Shown: positions 25,703 to 34,862, numbered from the stretch's first letter. The stretch is DNA of 64,000 nt from Pseudomonas matsuisoli (GCF_014647635.1 NZ_BMPO01000002.1:124001-188000); one strand, 5' to 3'. Notes: generated by a model not told the origin, from the sequence alone. Numbers and translations are program-made.

Positions 25703-26494
25703 TTACGTTGCCAGCGCTAATCCCCTGAACGGTCGAACCTCCTGCCCATCCTCAGACGGCTGTCGTCCGCTATCCACTCCCAGCAGCTCCAGCAACCTCC
25801 GTCGGATAGCGTTGAACGTAGGCGTGCCTTTCTCTCGCGGTCGCTCCAGGCCGATGGGGATAGCGTCGGCGATGCGGCCTTCCTTGAGCACGATGATGCG
25901 GTCGGCAAGGAGGATCGCTTCTTCCACGTCGTGCGTGACCAGCAGCACCGCCGGGCCGTGGGCTCTCCACAGGTCGATGATCAGCTGATGCATACGAATC
26001 CGGGTCAACGCATCGAGCGCGGCGAACGGCTCGTCAAGCAATAACAGCTTGGGCTCGCGGACAAGGCTGCGCGCCAGTGCGACGCGCTGTGCCTCGCCAC
26101 CCGATAACGTGGTCGGAAAGGCGTTCAGGCGGTGCGCGAGACCCACTTCGGTCAGCGCCTTGGTCGCCCGCGATCGGGCATCACCATCGCGTACGCCGAG
26201 CGTGACATTCTTCCAAACGCGCTTCCAAGGCATCAGGCGTGGTTCTTGAAATACCGCGGAGCGGGCTTCGGGCACGATCAGTCGGCCACCTTCGATGGAG
26301 TCGAGTCCGGCCAGTGAACGCAAAAGCGTTGTTTTACCCGAGCCGCTGGCGCCGAGCAGGGCGACGAATTCTCCAGGGGCAATGTCGAGGTCGAGTCCAT
26401 CGATCACGCGGTTATCACCGAACTGACGGACGACGCGCTGGAGTCGAACCGCGGGCGTGACGGGTAAGGGGTGCAGCGGGGTGTGTGCGTTCAT
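25703..26494 (-). CDS. ssuB: ABC transporter ATPase, sulfonate/nitrate/taurine type
   Basis: ATP-binding subunit of 263 residues. Walker A GASGSGKTT, signature LSGGEAQRVALARSL, Walker B LLLLDEPFAALDA and the switch LLVTHDVEEA are intact. VFQEPRLMPWKRVWKNV is characteristic of the SsuB/TauB branch. The start lies four bases after the permease stop, so the two are co-translated. It should energise import through the neighbouring permease and one or more of the three binding proteins in this region. Confidence 0.9.
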   Translation of the reverse strand: MNAHTPLHPLPVTPAVRLQRVVRQFGDNRVIDGLDLDIAPGEFVALLGASGSGKTTLLRSLAGLDSIEGGRLIVPEARSAVFQEPRLMPWKRVWKNVTLGVRDGDARSRATKALTEVGLAHRLNAFPTTLSGGEAQRVALARSLVREPKLLLLDEPFAALDALTRIRMHQLIIDLWRAHGPAVLLVTHDVEEAILLADRIIVLKEGRIADAIPIGLERPREKGTPTFNAIRRRLLELLGVDSGRQPSEDGQEVRPFRGLALAT

Positions 26495-26498
26495 GCGT

Positions 26499-27344
26499 TC
26501 AACTCTTTACGAAGGAGGGGCGCCAAGCGAGGGCGTAATGCTCAAGGGTGCGGATGATCCCGTCGATCAACAGACCCAAGACGCTGTAGACGAGTAAGCA
26601 AATCACGATGATGTCGGTGCGCATGAAGTCCCGTGCATCGCTGGCGAGAAAACCAATGCCTGACATAGTGTTGATCTGTTCGACGAAGACGAGGGCGAGC
26701 CAGGAGATCGCCAGCGAGTAACGCAAGCCGACGAAGAAAGAGGGCAGTGCGCCTGGCAACACCACGTGCCAGATCAACTCGCGGCGACTGAGACCGAGCG
26801 TGTTTCCCGCTTCGATGAGTTTGGGATCGATGTTGCGAATGCCAGCGAACAGGTTGAGGTACACGGGGAACGTTGTGCCCATGACGATCAGCGCCACCTT
26901 CGTGAACTCGCCAATGCCAAACCAGAGAATGAACAGCGGTACTAGGGCCAGCGACGGGATGGTCCGCAACATCTGCATGGGTGAGTCGAGCACGACTTCG
27001 CCGCGCTTCGACAGTCCGGTAATAAGTGCGGCCACAACGCCTATGGCGACACCGATGCTTAGGCCAAGCACCGCGCGTTGCAGGGAAACCAGCAGGTGAT
27101 GAGCCAGCTCACCACTGGCGGTTAACGCCCACAGCGTGATGCTGATCTCCGAAGGCGCCGCGATGATTTGGGTCGGAATAAGCCCGGCGCGTGACGCGAT
27201 TTCCCAGAGCAACAGAATGACAACCGGGCTGAGTAGCCGTAGGACAAAGCCCGGCACACGTGGCCCGTTGCGAGCGACGCTGGGGGTGATTTCGATCGTG
27301 CGAACGGTATCGGCAGGGTTATGCAGAACGGGCGGTGAGGTCAT
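26499..27344 (-). CDS. ssuC: ABC transporter permease, sulfonate type
   Basis: Six-helix inner-membrane permease of 281 residues. LLSPVVILLLWEIASRAGLI is the first helix; the ABC-interaction loop is in EAGNTLGLSRRELIWHVVLPGALPSFFVGLRYSLA; the end carries LLVYSVLGLLIDGIIRTLEHYAL. These are landmarks of SsuC/TauC permeases. It is followed directly by the ATPase gene and preceded, after 150 bases, by the rhodanese gene, probably in one transcript. Confidence 0.9.
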   Translation of the reverse strand: MTSPPVLHNPADTVRTIEITPSVARNGPRVPGFVLRLLSPVVILLLWEIASRAGLIPTQIIAAPSEISITLWALTASGELAHHLLVSLQRAVLGLSIGVAIGVVAALITGLSKRGEVVLDSPMQMLRTIPSLALVPLFILWFGIGEFTKVALIVMGTTFPVYLNLFAGIRNIDPKLIEAGNTLGLSRRELIWHVVLPGALPSFFVGLRYSLAISWLALVFVEQINTMSGIGFLASDARDFMRTDIIVICLLVYSVLGLLIDGIIRTLEHYALAWRPSFVKS

Positions 27345-27494
27345 CGGGTCTCTCCTGAAACGGGTCAGAGGCGATCGCCTGGAAGGACGTTCGCCGTTCG
27401 GTCCGGTGTTATCAGGTCCCGAGAAGGCAGTGATTAGGGTGTCGTGTGAGCGGGGGCGTGCTGCCGCAACTCTGGTCGAAAGTCGTGAAGATGC

Positions 27495-29078
27495 TTAGAT
27501 CACATAGAAGCCGTGGGTCCCATCCTTCGCCAACTGGTCGACGAGACCGAATTCCCAATCCAGATAACCCTGCATCGCTTCGCGTGGGTTGTCAGTACCC
27601 TCATAAGGTCGGCGATAGCGGTCGGTACGCGGTACGGCCAAGTGCGTTTCGCCTTCTTCGAGCGGCAGATCCTTCGCGATCCAGGCCGCCGTTCCGCCGT
27701 CGAGGAGGAATACGGGTTTGCCGGTGAGTACTTTTAGTTCGGCCACAGCGAAGCGGGCCAACAGGCTGCTGCCACAGGTAAGTACGTAACGCTCGGCCAC
27801 CGGGAGGCGCTCCAGCGCCTGCGGCAACTGGGCACGTAGCGCCCAGTGAGCGCCAGGGATGTGGCGTTTCACGTAGTTGGCGCTGGCCGTGAGATCCAGC
27901 ACCACGGTGCCCGGCGTTTTCTGCCAGTTGGCGAGCGTGGTGGGGTCTATTACGTCGGCAGCAGGCAATGCGGGAACCGGTGCGCTCCAGGCGCCTTTTT
28001 CACTGAGGTCGCTGGACTTGATCTCGTCGAGCACATACACATCCCAGCCCATTTGCGCGAGCCAGGATGCGCTCATGTTGGCGCGCACGCCGTCGGTATC
28101 GACTAGCGCAATGCGCGCGCCGCGTACGCTGGCGAAGTGATCGGTTTCCTGTACGAGTTGGCCGCCGGGTGTGGAGCGCGCGCCCGGCAAATGGCCGGCC
28201 TCGTATTCCTCCGGGGTGCGGACATCGAACAGGTAAGTCGTGCGCCCGGCTTCCGCCTGCCAGCCGGCAAGCGCTTCGAGACCTGCGCGTTTCACGCCGG
28301 CTTTGTCGGCTACGCGGCGTGCGGACGTCGCGGCGGTGGAGCGGGTTTGCTCGCTGACTTCCTTGAAGCGGCGCGTCTGCCCGTGTTCCAGCGTCTGACC
28401 AGCAAGCGTCCAGCCAATGGTGCCGTTGCGCAGCGCCGCGACCGGATTAGGGATGCCGGCGTTCACCAATGACTGGGTACCGATGATGCTGCGGGTACGG
28501 CCTGCGCAGTTGACGACGACCTGAGTCTCCGGATTCGGCGCCAGCTCGCGTACGCGCAGCACTAACTCGGCGCCTGGCACGCTGGTGCCGGTAGGAATGC
28601 TCATGGTGTTGTATTCGTCGAAGCGACGCGCATCGACCACGATCACGTTAGCCTTAGCGTCGAGCAATGCCTGCACTTCCTCGGCAGCTAGAGAAGGGGT
28701 ATGACGCCGACTCTCGACCAATTCGCCAAACGATTTGCTGGGCACGTTAACGTCGCGGAACAACTCGCCGCCAGCGTCGTGCCAACCAGCAAGACCGTTC
28801 TCCAGCAGAGCAACGTCGCTGTAGCCCAGCGCCCGGAGTCGTTCTGCGGCAACCTCTGCAAGTCCTTCCCCGTCGTCGTATACGGTCACGGCGGTATCCC
28901 GGCGGGGCACACGCGAATAGACCTCAAGTTCGAGTTTGGACAACGGGATATTGGCCGCGAACAGTGGATGCGCTTCAGCAAAAGGCGCTTCCTCACGGAC
29001 GTCGACCAAGGCGACTTCTTGTCCATCCAGTAATGCCTGGCGAATGACAGAGTGGGGACGTACGGCAATTTGGGTCAT
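27495..29078 (-). CDS. Rhodanese-related sulfurtransferase with four rhodanese domains
   Basis: A 527-residue protein of four tandem rhodanese domains (about 10-105, 130-232, 265-352 and 375-470). The loop cysteine is present only in domain 2 (VVVNCAGRTRS, Cys191) and domain 4 (YVLTCGSSLLA, Cys435); domains 1 and 3 have aspartates there (VTVYDDGEG, ALVDTDGVR). So catalytic and non-catalytic domains alternate. It overlaps the thiol dioxygenase gene by four bases (ATGA), so the two are translationally coupled. A role in moving or trapping the sulfane sulfur or sulfite made by that oxygenase is likely. Cytoplasmic: no signal peptide. Confidence 0.9.
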   Translation of the reverse strand: MTQIAVRPHSVIRQALLDGQEVALVDVREEAPFAEAHPLFAANIPLSKLELEVYSRVPRRDTAVTVYDDGEGLAEVAAERLRALGYSDVALLENGLAGWHDAGGELFRDVNVPSKSFGELVESRRHTPSLAAEEVQALLDAKANVIVVDARRFDEYNTMSIPTGTSVPGAELVLRVRELAPNPETQVVVNCAGRTRSIIGTQSLVNAGIPNPVAALRNGTIGWTLAGQTLEHGQTRRFKEVSEQTRSTAATSARRVADKAGVKRAGLEALAGWQAEAGRTTYLFDVRTPEEYEAGHLPGARSTPGGQLVQETDHFASVRGARIALVDTDGVRANMSASWLAQMGWDVYVLDEIKSSDLSEKGAWSAPVPALPAADVIDPTTLANWQKTPGTVVLDLTASANYVKRHIPGAHWALRAQLPQALERLPVAERYVLTCGSSLLARFAVAELKVLTGKPVFLLDGGTAAWIAKDLPLEEGETHLAVPRTDRYRRPYEGTDNPREAMQGYLDWEFGLVDQLAKDGTHGFYVI

Positions 29079-29683
29079 TGGACGAGGCTCTCTTTCGATA
29101 GGTCCCAGAAGTTGGGGATATGGGCGTTTGAATAGCCAGAGATGAACGGTTTCTCTTCGCCGCTCTCGGTATAGACGGCGCGCGTTACCGCGCCGATGTT
29201 GGCGCCGTAGACATGGATACTGATCGATACGCGGTCGTCGAAAGCGTTGGATACCTGATGGATGTCGCCCACGCGTGGCGACACCGCTTCTACTTGCCCC
29301 GGCACTAAGCGAGTACGGGCGCCTTCGGCGACCAACCCGCCGGATGTGCTGCGGGTGAAGCCTTGAGAATATTCGGCACCGCGCAACATGCCGATCAGCC
29401 CCCAGACACGATGGTCGTGTACAGGCGTACGCTGCCCCGGCCCCCAGATAAAGCTGACGACCGAAAAGCGTTGACGCGCATCGGCGTGCAACAGAAATTG
29501 CCTGTAGCGCACTGGGTCGGGCTCGGCTGCAACCGCTGGTAGCCAGTCATCCTGGGCCACCAATCGCTGCAACAGGACCGATCCCTGTTCGAGCACGGTA
29601 GGCTCATCTGGCTGCTCATCGAGCAGCGCGGCCAGGTCGCCGACAAATTGGCGAAAGCGGTCAAGCCGTAATGGGGTGGTCAT
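29075..29683 (-). CDS. Thiol dioxygenase, 3-mercaptopropionate/cysteine dioxygenase family
   Basis: Cupin non-heme iron enzyme of 202 residues that oxidises a thiol to a sulfinate. The iron ligands are His89 and His91 (TPVHDHRVWGLIGML) and His142 (GDIHQVSNAF). Residue 62 is Gln (RYRQFLLH), the mark of the Gln-type enzymes represented by 3-mercaptopropionate dioxygenase; Arg-type cysteine dioxygenases have Arg there. The residue equivalent to the cross-linking Cys of mammalian cysteine dioxygenase is Gly95, as in other bacterial members. Coupled to the rhodanese gene and divergent from a LysR gene, as I recall for PA2601-PA2603 of P. aeruginosa. Confidence 0.88.
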   Translation of the reverse strand: MTTPLRLDRFRQFVGDLAALLDEQPDEPTVLEQGSVLLQRLVAQDDWLPAVAAEPDPVRYRQFLLHADARQRFSVVSFIWGPGQRTPVHDHRVWGLIGMLRGAEYSQGFTRSTSGGLVAEGARTRLVPGQVEAVSPRVGDIHQVSNAFDDRVSISIHVYGANIGAVTRAVYTESGEEKPFISGYSNAHIPNFWDLSKESLVQ

Positions 29684-29777
29684 TTCGAGTGCTCTTCGGC
29701 GAATTCGTTATTACCCTATCAACGCCGCTATACTTCTTAAAATTCAATTTGTTCATAAGCTAATATGCGAAAAGTGA

Positions 29778-30683
29778 ATGAAAATAGATGACATCGAGGC
29801 GTTTCTGGCAGTCGTCCGCTTTCAGTCGCTGAGCGCGGCCGCCGAATCACTGCACCTCACCCAATCCGCAATTACGCGTCGGCTGCAAAGTTTCGAGGAA
29901 TCACTCGGCGCTGTGCTGCTGGATCGCAACACCAAACCAATGAAACCTACTGCCATGGGTTCGCGGGTATTCGAGCGCTGTCAGGGCGTCATGCGGGAAA
30001 TCGATTCGCTGCGCGAACTCGTCGCGGAAGATGCCAATCCGTCGGGCACCCTGCGCATTGGTGTGCCCCAAACCGTTGGCGATGCCGTGTTGCTCGAGGC
30101 ATTGCAGCGTTTGAAGACCTGCTTTCCGGAATTGCAGGTACAGGTTGCACATGGTTGGGGTGGCCACCTCGTACAGCGTATCGAACACCGCGAGCTGGAC
30201 GCCGCAGCGGTGTTGTTTCCGGCCGGCAAGGTGTTTCCCGAGGGCGTGGTCGGGCGATCGCTGGCGCGCATGCCTTTGGTGATAGTCGGGCCGAAAGGCT
30301 CTGCCAGCCGTAAGCGTTGCAAGCTGGCGGATTGTCAGCCTGAGGGCTGGGTACTCAATCCCGACGGTTGCGGTTTTCGAGCGGGGCTTCAACGTGCATT
30401 GGCTGAGCGGGGCCTTAACCTGAAAGTGAATCTCGAGATATTTGGAACCGATCTCCAGCTTGGCCTGGTGGCGAATGGAATGGGCCTAGGCTTGGTACCG
30501 GCGCCGCTGCTGCAGAATAGCCGCCATCGGGATCGGCTGGACGTACTCAACGTTTCGGATTTCAAACCAATGATCGATCTTTGGTTAGCACGGGCGGCCT
30601 TCGTGGGAAACCTGCAAGGTGCCGTTGAGGTGTTCGGTGAGACTGTTGCGAGAGGTCTGAAAGCCGAGCCAGAGGTCGCGTAG
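29778..30683 (+). CDS. LysR family transcriptional regulator of the sulfur island
   Basis: A 301-residue LysR regulator. The helix-turn-helix domain is MKIDDIEAFLAVVRFQSLSA and LTQSAITRRLQSFEESLGAVLLDR; the effector domain begins at GTLRIGVPQTVGDAVLLEAL. It sits between the minus-strand thiol dioxygenase/rhodanese/ABC genes and the plus-strand monooxygenase genes, well placed to control both arms. The 94-base gap to the dioxygenase is A/T-rich. Confidence 0.92.
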   Translation: MKIDDIEAFLAVVRFQSLSAAAESLHLTQSAITRRLQSFEESLGAVLLDRNTKPMKPTAMGSRVFERCQGVMREIDSLRELVAEDANPSGTLRIGVPQTVGDAVLLEALQRLKTCFPELQVQVAHGWGGHLVQRIEHRELDAAAVLFPAGKVFPEGVVGRSLARMPLVIVGPKGSASRKRCKLADCQPEGWVLNPDGCGFRAGLQRALAERGLNLKVNLEIFGTDLQLGLVANGMGLGLVPAPLLQNSRHRDRLDVLNVSDFKPMIDLWLARAAFVGNLQGAVEVFGETVARGLKAEPEVA

Positions 30684-30792
30684 GGCGGCTAGAAACCGTG
30701 GCTTTTTGGGTTGGGATATCGTCACCGGGGGTTCGTTTCTGTACAGCAGCATCTGGGTTTTACCCTATCTACAAGCGCTGCTTGCATGACGT

Positions 30793-30871
30793 GGGCGACT
30801 GAAGTCGCCCCTACAGGTTATGGGCCGAAGCAAAACGGGATTGGCTCCTTGTAGGGGCGACTTCAGTCGCC
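30793..30871. repeat. Pair of inverted REP-like elements
   Basis: GGGCGACT-GA-AGTCGCCC at 30793-30810 and GGCGACT-TC-AGTCGCC at 30856-30871 are near-identical units in opposite orientation; ggcgactgaagtcgcccc with its flank ctacag returns as its complement in the second unit. This is the layout of a bipartite REP element. Confidence 0.75.
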
Positions 30872-31020
30872 TGTAGAAATTACCGGCGAAGCAAAACATT
30901 AGGGACGAACCAGAACGGCGGCCCTTTGTAGCGGCAACGGCGCGACATCCGCTTCAGTCGCTCGCATTCGAAAGCCACGTCACACCGCGCCGATCCCGTG
31001 GTGAGCGACACTCGCAAGAA

Positions 31021-31047
31021 ATGCGTTATTCGCATATTAGGATATGC
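31021..31047. promoter_or_regulatory. Interlocked inverted repeats upstream of the monooxygenase gene
   Basis: ATGCG-N5-CGCAT (31021-31035) overlaps GCATAT-N4-ATATGC (31032-31047). Both are perfect. They lie 113-139 bases before the start of the flavin monooxygenase gene, where a LysR-type activator such as the one encoded at 29778, or CysB, might bind. Confidence 0.4.
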
Positions 31048-31159
31048 CTAAATTGAATTTCACTGATGTAGAGTTTTCTCGTTAGCGTATAAGAAATCGA
31101 AAGGTGCTTAGTTTTGCTTATAAACACCTTTTGCTCTTACCTGCTAAGGAGCCTGTTTC

Positions 31160-32245
31160 ATGAGTGTTCAATTCATTGGCATGATCGGCCATCAATTGTC
31201 GTCCGAAACGATCGCGCCCGTCGGTCCCATTTTCGACAAGGCCTACATCACCCGTTTCGCCCAGGTCCACGAAGCCGCCGGTTTCGATCGGCTATTGGTG
31301 GGCTATTGGTCCGATCGGCCCGATGGTTTTCTCGTAACTGCGGCGGCCGGGCTCGCCACCACGAAGATCAAGTTTCTGCTGGCTCACCGGCCTGGCTTCG
31401 TTGCACCAACGCTAGCAGCGCGCAAGTTGGCGACACTCGAGCATTTGCTGGACGGCCGTCTTGCGGTGCACATCATCAGTGGTGGCAACGATGCCGAACA
31501 GCGCAAGGATGGTGACTACCTGAACCATGACGAGCGCTACGCGCGGACCGACGAGTTCCTGCAGGTCGTGCGTGATGTCTGGACGAAGGAGCAACCCTTC
31601 GATCATCAAGGTGCGTACTACAAGGCCGAGAATGCCTTCTCGGCCATCAAACCCCAGCAAAAGCCGCATATCCCGGTGTACTTCGGCGGCTCTTCGAAAG
31701 CAGCATTGGAAGTGGCCGGCAAGCACGCGGACGTGTTCGCGCTCTGGGGCGAGTCACTGGAGCAGACGCGGGAAACCATTGCGGCCGTGCGCGCCGAGGC
31801 CGAAAAACACGGCCGTACGATCGCGTTCAGCGTTTCATTCCGACCGATCATTGGCGATACGGAAGACGCTGCGTGGGCCAAGGCAGATGCCATTCTTGAG
31901 AACGCCAAGGCGCGTATTGAGAAAGCGGGACCTGTGCTCGCCCGCAAGCCAGATAGCGTCGGCGCGCAGCGTTTGATGCAAACCGTCGCGAAGGGTGACC
32001 GTGTGGACAAGCGCTTGTGGACGGGTATCGCCAAACTCGTTGGCGGCGGCCACAACTCTACGGCGTTGGTTGGCACACCGGAGCAAGTCGCTGATGCACT
32101 GCTCGACTACTACGATCTGGGTGTCACGACCTTTCTGATTCGCGGTTTCGACCCCCTCAATGACGCCGAGGACTATGGCCGCGCGCTGCTGCCGTTGACT
32201 CGCGCCAAGATCGAAGCGCGCGAGGCCGAGCGCCTGCGCGCCTAA
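31160..32245 (+). CDS. FMNH2-dependent monooxygenase, alkanesulfonate monooxygenase (SsuD) type
   Basis: A 361-residue luciferase-like flavin monooxygenase. GFDRLLVGYWSDRPDGFLVTAAAGLATTKIK, FVAPTLAARKLATLEHLLDGRLAVHIISGG and KPHIPVYFGGSSKAALEVAGKHADVFALWGE are the SsuD landmarks. Enzymes of this type cleave C-S bonds of alkanesulfonates to an aldehyde and sulfite, using FMNH2 from a separate reductase; none is encoded nearby. Strong ribosome site AAGGAG, eight bases before the ATG. It starts the plus-strand arm of the sulfur island. The substrate may be a sulfonate other than those of SsuD. Confidence 0.88.
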   Translation: MSVQFIGMIGHQLSSETIAPVGPIFDKAYITRFAQVHEAAGFDRLLVGYWSDRPDGFLVTAAAGLATTKIKFLLAHRPGFVAPTLAARKLATLEHLLDGRLAVHIISGGNDAEQRKDGDYLNHDERYARTDEFLQVVRDVWTKEQPFDHQGAYYKAENAFSAIKPQQKPHIPVYFGGSSKAALEVAGKHADVFALWGESLEQTRETIAAVRAEAEKHGRTIAFSVSFRPIIGDTEDAAWAKADAILENAKARIEKAGPVLARKPDSVGAQRLMQTVAKGDRVDKRLWTGIAKLVGGGHNSTALVGTPEQVADALLDYYDLGVTTFLIRGFDPLNDAEDYGRALLPLTRAKIEAREAERLRA

Positions 32246-32506
32246 TTTACCCTCTATTCGTTCGTCGCGAGACCGCACACGCGGATCGGGCGCTCATTCA
32301 CTCAGGTGAACTGACCCGTGCCCCATTCGTTCTCTCTCAAATCCCCCTACAGCCGTCTCACATTTGGCAGTACGCGCGCGCGTCCGCCCATAACACCGCC
32401 CGATGAAACCGCCCTCGCCACGTTAACGGCACGGTTAGCCGAAACGCCAAACGCTACGACCGCAGCGGTGAGTTCCCGCGCAAAACATCTCACTTGGAGT
32501 CGTTCA

Positions 32507-33427
32507 ATGAAGATCCGGAACGGGCTGTCGGCCCTGTTGCTGTCCGCACTTTCGGTCGCGGTGTCCGCTGCTGACCTCACCATCGGCGACCAGCGCGGCA
32601 ATGCTCGCGCCGTCATGGAGGCGGCCGGTGTCCTCGACGGCCTGAACTACAAGATCGAGTGGCGTGAGTTTCCCAATGCGGCTCCGTTACTCGAAGCCTT
32701 GCGCGCCGGTCACCTCGACGGTGGGTTGGTTGGCGAAGCCCCTTTGACCTTCGCTGCCGCGGCGGGGCTCGAGGCGAAGGCCATCCAGGCGTCCAGCTAT
32801 CTGGGCAATGCGCTGATCATCGGCAGCGATACGGGCATAGCCTCGGTGGCCGATCTCAAGGGCAAGAAAATTGCGGCGGTGAAGGGCTCTTCCGGTCAGG
32901 CACTGGCGCTCAACGCGTTGGCCCGCGCGGGTTTGAAACCGACCGATGTGACCTTCATCAACACCACGCCTTCCGAAGCGACATTGGCCCTGAGCAATGG
33001 CAGCGTCGACGCCGTCGCGACCTGGGAGCCCTACGTGTCGTTCGCGGTGAAGCAGAGCGGTGCGAAGATTCTGGCGGATGGCAAGGACTACCCGAGCCTG
33101 AACTACTTCGTGGCAGCGGATGCGGTGTTGCAGGAAAAGAATGCCGAGCTCAAGGATTTTTCGGCACGGCTGGCCAAGGCGCGTGCCTGGGGCGCAGCAC
33201 ACGCGGAGCCTTACGCCAAGTCCATTGCGAGCCTGCTGAAACTTCCCGAGGACGTCGCACTTGGGAAAGTCCAGCGCGAGGTCAACGTTCCCGAGACGGA
33301 TCTGACTCAGGTGCGCGCGCTCCAGCAGGCCACGATCAATCTCTACCAGCGTGAAGGGTTGATTCCGAAGACTTTCCCGGCGGACAGCGTGATCGAAGCC
33401 GCTTTCTTTGAAGAGAAAGCGCCATGA
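32507..33427 (+). CDS. Aliphatic-sulfonate-type solute-binding protein (second)
   Basis: A 306-residue periplasmic protein. A signal peptide (MKIRNGLSALLLSALSVAVSA) is followed by the family pattern YKIEWREFPNAAPLLEALRAG, LDGGLVGEAPLTFA, SVADLKGKKIAAVKGSSGQA and SVDAVATWEPYVSFAV. I chose the ATG at 32507 (GGAG seven bases upstream) since an upstream frame to 32318 only adds a disordered leader. The stop overlaps the next monooxygenase by four bases, so binding protein and enzyme are co-translated. No permease or ATPase is encoded in this arm. Confidence 0.9.
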   Translation: MKIRNGLSALLLSALSVAVSAADLTIGDQRGNARAVMEAAGVLDGLNYKIEWREFPNAAPLLEALRAGHLDGGLVGEAPLTFAAAAGLEAKAIQASSYLGNALIIGSDTGIASVADLKGKKIAAVKGSSGQALALNALARAGLKPTDVTFINTTPSEATLALSNGSVDAVATWEPYVSFAVKQSGAKILADGKDYPSLNYFVAADAVLQEKNAELKDFSARLAKARAWGAAHAEPYAKSIASLLKLPEDVALGKVQREVNVPETDLTQVRALQQATINLYQREGLIPKTFPADSVIEAAFFEEKAP

Positions 33428-34743
33428 TGCATCTCGCGCTCTACCTCGAAGCCGGCACGCATCAGGGCGGCTGGCGACACCCGGATTCCGCTTCCTCGGG
33501 AACGGTGGACTGGCGGCTGTACAAGACGATCGCGCGACGTGCCGAGACGGCCTGCCTCGACATGCTGTTCATCGCGGACAAGCTGTCGATCGATGACAAC
33601 TACGGCGGTCACTTCTCCGAAACCGTGCGCTATCGCCCGGTTGTCCGTCCCGAGCCGTTGACCCTGCTGGCTGCGTTGGCGGCTGTGACCGATAACATCG
33701 GTGTCGGCGGTACGGTGTCATCGTCGTATGCCTTGCCCTACAGCGCGGCACGCATGTTGGCGAACATCGACCATATCAGTGGCGGGCGCGCAGCCTGGAA
33801 CCTGGTGACTTCGGTCAGTGACGGTGAGGCGCGCAATTTCGGGCGCGAGCAACACTTCGGGCACGCCGAGCGCTATGCCCGCGCAGGTGAGTTCATCGAA
33901 GTCGTGCAGAAACTCTGGGACAGCTGGGGTGACGATGCCCTGGTTCTCGATGCGAAGAATGGCGTTTTTGCCAACCCGGACGCCTTTCACTATCTGCATC
34001 ACCACGGCGAATTCTTCGATATCAAGGGGCCGATCAACATCCCCCGCCCGCCACAGGGACAGCCGGTCTTGATCCAGGCAGGTGTGTCCGAAGCTTTCCT
34101 CGATCTGGCGGCGAAAAACGCGGAAGTGGTGTTCGTCGTGCATCCCGAGCTGGAGCGGGCGAAGGCTTTCTACCGCGTGTTGAAGGACAAGGCGCGTAGC
34201 CATGGGCGCGATCCTGACACCTTGAAAATCCTTCCGGGCATCGTTCCGGTAGTCGCCCAAACCCATGAAGCGGCGCTGGAGAAGGATCGCTTGCTCAAGG
34301 AGCTGATTCGCCCAGAGGCCGGGTTGAGCTTCATGTCCGCCAGCATGAATCACGACTTGGCGCAGTACCCAAAGGACGGGCCATTCCCAGATATCCGCGA
34401 GGCTATCACCGGGAGCAAGGGGCGCTTTCAATACGTCATCCAGCAGGCGCTCGAGATGGGGCTGACGGTGGGCCAGACGGGTAAGCGCTATGCCGAGAGT
34501 CTCAACTTCTTCTCGCCAGTGGGCTCACCCGAGGGTGTGGCCGATCAGTTGATCGAGTGGTATCGCGCCGGCGCTTGTGACGGATTCGTCATCCTGCCGC
34601 CGTATCTGGAAGAGGCGTCCGATCTGTTCCTGGAAGGTGTGGTACCAGCGCTGCAGCAGGCGGGAGTGTTCCGTCAGCAGTATCCGGGTAGCACGCTCAG
34701 GGAGACGTTGGGGTTGGCGAAGCCGGCGAATCGCTTGCTATGA
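33424..34743 (+). CDS. Flavin-dependent monooxygenase, NtaA/SnaA/DszA family
   Basis: A 439-residue luciferase-like monooxygenase of the NtaA/DszA/SnaA type: ACLDMLFIADKLSI, RPEPLTLLAALAAVTDNIGVGGTVS, ANIDHISGGRAAWNLVTSVSDGEARNFG and the closing ADQLIEWYRAGACDGFVILPP. These enzymes use FMNH2 and O2 on thioether, sulfone, nitrilotriacetate or similar substrates. The start ATGA overlaps the binding-protein stop. As with the first monooxygenase, no flavin reductase is near. A dimethylsulfone, sulfoxide or sulfide substrate is plausible from context but unproven. Confidence 0.88.
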   Translation: MMHLALYLEAGTHQGGWRHPDSASSGTVDWRLYKTIARRAETACLDMLFIADKLSIDDNYGGHFSETVRYRPVVRPEPLTLLAALAAVTDNIGVGGTVSSSYALPYSAARMLANIDHISGGRAAWNLVTSVSDGEARNFGREQHFGHAERYARAGEFIEVVQKLWDSWGDDALVLDAKNGVFANPDAFHYLHHHGEFFDIKGPINIPRPPQGQPVLIQAGVSEAFLDLAAKNAEVVFVVHPELERAKAFYRVLKDKARSHGRDPDTLKILPGIVPVVAQTHEAALEKDRLLKELIRPEAGLSFMSASMNHDLAQYPKDGPFPDIREAITGSKGRFQYVIQQALEMGLTVGQTGKRYAESLNFFSPVGSPEGVADQLIEWYRAGACDGFVILPPYLEEASDLFLEGVVPALQQAGVFRQQYPGSTLRETLGLAKPANRLL

Positions 34744-34838
34744 GTAGGGTGGATAACGGCGCAGCCTTATCCACGCGGAGGGGCTAGATGTCGATCTGTA
34801 GTTAGCCCCAATCTTGTGTCGCGGCAACCGACGCATTC

Positions 34839-34862
34839 GCGGCTAAGGCCGCTCCTACAGGT
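34839..34862. repeat. REP-like palindrome
   Basis: GCGGC-TAAG-GCCGC with the flank tcctacagg, of the common Pseudomonas REP type; related to the elements at 25641 and 34993. Confidence 0.65.

Larger units (their letters stand above)
30684..31159. other. Intergenic region with a REP pair and a palindromic promoter region
   Basis: No gene is visible in these 476 bases. The first part holds REP-like palindromes (separate entry). The second part, 31021-31159, is A/T-rich and contains interlocked inverted repeats just before the monooxygenase gene (separate entry). Confidence 0.6.
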
